Below, one piece after another: positions 6,321-6,909 of a stretch of DNA of 6,909 bases (position 1 is the first letter of the stretch; each line of letters starts with the position of its first letter). The DNA lies in the NCBI GenBank assembly GCA_937974465.1, contig CALJWY010000310.1, positions 1-6,909 on the forward strand. The letters run 5' to 3'. The translations under genes and the position numbers were made by a program. Source of the stretch: an uncultured Lysobacterales bacterium (GTDB lineage Bacteria > Pseudomonadota > Gammaproteobacteria > Xanthomonadales > SZUA-36). The notes below the pieces were generated by a model. It saw nothing but the letters and a program-made list of their open reading frames with translations, had not been told where the DNA came from and ran no database searches.

Positions 6321-6791
6321 TCAGAACGGAATGTCGTCGTCGTCAAATCCACCGCCGGAAGAGGCCGGTGCCGCTTGCTGCTGTTGCTGCTGCGGCTGAG
6401 GCTTGCTTCGGAATCCACCACCGGTATTTGGCTGTGAACCACCGCCTTCACCACCACGACTTCCCAGCATTTGCATATCGCTTGCTACCACCTCGGTGGA
6501 ATAACGATCCTGGCCGTTCTGATCCTGCCATTTGCGGGTCTGAAGTTTGCCCTCGATATAAACCTGGCTGCCTTTTTTCAAGTATTCGCCCATAATTTCC
6601 GCCAGTCGCTGAAAAGCCACAACCCTGTGCCACTCGGTTTTTTCAACCTTCTCACCGGATTGCTTGTCATTCCAGCTCTCTGAAGTAGCGATCGTAATAT
6701 TTGCGATTGCCGCACCACTGGCGGTGTATTTTATCTCCGGGTCTTTGCCCAGGTTACCCACCAAAATTACTTTATTTACACCTCTTGCCAT
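6321..6791 (-). CDS. ssb: Single-stranded DNA-binding protein
   Basis: This 156-residue SSB has an N-terminal OB fold (about 1-110) beginning 'MARGVNKVILVGNLGKDPEIKY' in character, with the DNA-stacking aromatics W40 (TSESW), W54 and F60 (EWHRVVAF) and W88 (TRKWQD). A disordered glycine- and glutamine-rich linker follows (about 111-148), with six glutamines at 134-139. It ends in the acidic tip DDDDIPF (150-156), which in known SSBs recruits replication and repair partners such as RecO, PriA and exonuclease I. It coats single-stranded DNA as a tetramer during replication, recombination and repair. The ATG has a strong AGGAG (6803-6799) 7 nt upstream. It is the chromosomal housekeeping type. 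I see no LexA box (CTGT-N8-ACAG) upstream and no divergent uvrA within the 118 bp available. Confidence 0.97.
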   Translation of the reverse strand: MARGVNKVILVGNLGKDPEIKYTASGAAIANITIATSESWNDKQSGEKVEKTEWHRVVAFQRLAEIMGEYLKKGSQVYIEGKLQTRKWQDQNGQDRYSTEVVASDMQMLGSRGGEGGGSQPNTGGGFRSKPQPQQQQQQAAPASSGGGFDDDDIPF

Positions 6792-6909
6792 CTAGCCTCT
6801 CCTGCTGTGCGAAGCTCTGCTCCGCCGATTCAAAATCTGACCATAAAGTGTAGCATACACAATCATGTTTGCTGGCTGTTATCAGCCGACCTCAGCCATA
6901 TAAGCATGG
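6792..6909 (-). promoter_or_regulatory. ssb upstream region with two hairpin-capable repeats and a palindrome
   Basis: Going upstream from the ssb ATG there is the AGGAGAGG ribosome-binding site (6803-6796), then a 7-bp stem with one G-U pair and a 3-nt loop (6809-6825), then the palindrome GTGTA-GCA-TACAC (6848-6860), then GGCTG-TTAT-CAGCC (6874-6887). No sigma-70 promoter with good match at both boxes is visible. The region should carry the ssb promoter or the end of an upstream co-directional gene. Confidence 0.35.

Noticed and set aside
6369..6394. Repeated CTG/TTG triplets as a DNA repeat element.
   Set aside because: They simply encode the glutamine run in the disordered SSB linker, a common feature of SSB tails.
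6874..6887. GGCTG-TTAT-CAGCC as a terminator of a gene upstream of ssb.
   Set aside because: Only a 5-bp stem with no T-run on the minus strand, and the upstream gene end is not established.
6863..6907. Minus-strand frame reading MLIWLRSADNSQQT then TGA, a possible C-terminal end of an upstream gene such as a transporter.
   Set aside because: Only 14 residues are visible, no family can be recognised, and the other two minus-strand frames also close within the same stretch.

Overview
The window looks like a chromosomal segment of a gammaproteobacterium with about 50% GC. The evidence is an SSB with the enterobacterial-type core and a DDDDIPF tip, a PspC with the gammaproteobacterial C-terminal pattern, an AlgA/ManC-type bifunctional enzyme, and a tightly packed sugar-nucleotide operon. 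I cannot name the genus. There is no sign of a mobile element, CRISPR array, tRNA, rRNA or integration site.

Left part, plus strand (1-1452). The window opens inside the 3' end of a pspC-like gene (phage-shock membrane protein). A 151-bp spacer follows, containing a nested inverted repeat, and then a 53-codon gene for a small one-helix membrane protein (407-568) that I do not recognise. After 101 bp comes a complete enoyl-CoA hydratase/isomerase-family gene (670-1452) with both catalytic glutamates.

Right part, minus strand (6791 down to 1467). Reading in the direction of transcription: ssb, a 97-bp gap with a weak terminator-like hairpin, then rmlA, rmlC, rmlD, a manC/algA-type gene and an exported DUF1684 protein. 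All four junctions from rmlA to the DUF1684 gene are 4-nt stop/start overlaps (TTGA once, ATGA three times), so these five genes are almost certainly one translationally coupled operon. It converges on the enoyl-CoA hydratase gene with only 14 bp between the two stop codons.

The operon supplies two activated sugars for surface polysaccharide. RmlA makes dTDP-glucose, and RmlC and RmlD convert the 4-keto intermediate to dTDP-L-rhamnose. The ManC-type enzyme contributes to GDP-mannose from fructose-6-phosphate and mannose-1-phosphate. The dTDP-glucose 4,6-dehydratase (rmlB) and the phosphomannomutase are not in the window and must be encoded elsewhere. The least explained member is the DUF1684 protein, a predicted periplasmic protein coupled to the last sugar-nucleotide gene.

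Overall this is mostly conserved, well-understood gene content. I see no clear evidence of a new multi-gene system. The points most worth a second look are the DUF1684-manC coupling, the small membrane gene after pspC, the TTG start of rmlC and several short palindromes in the intergenic regions.
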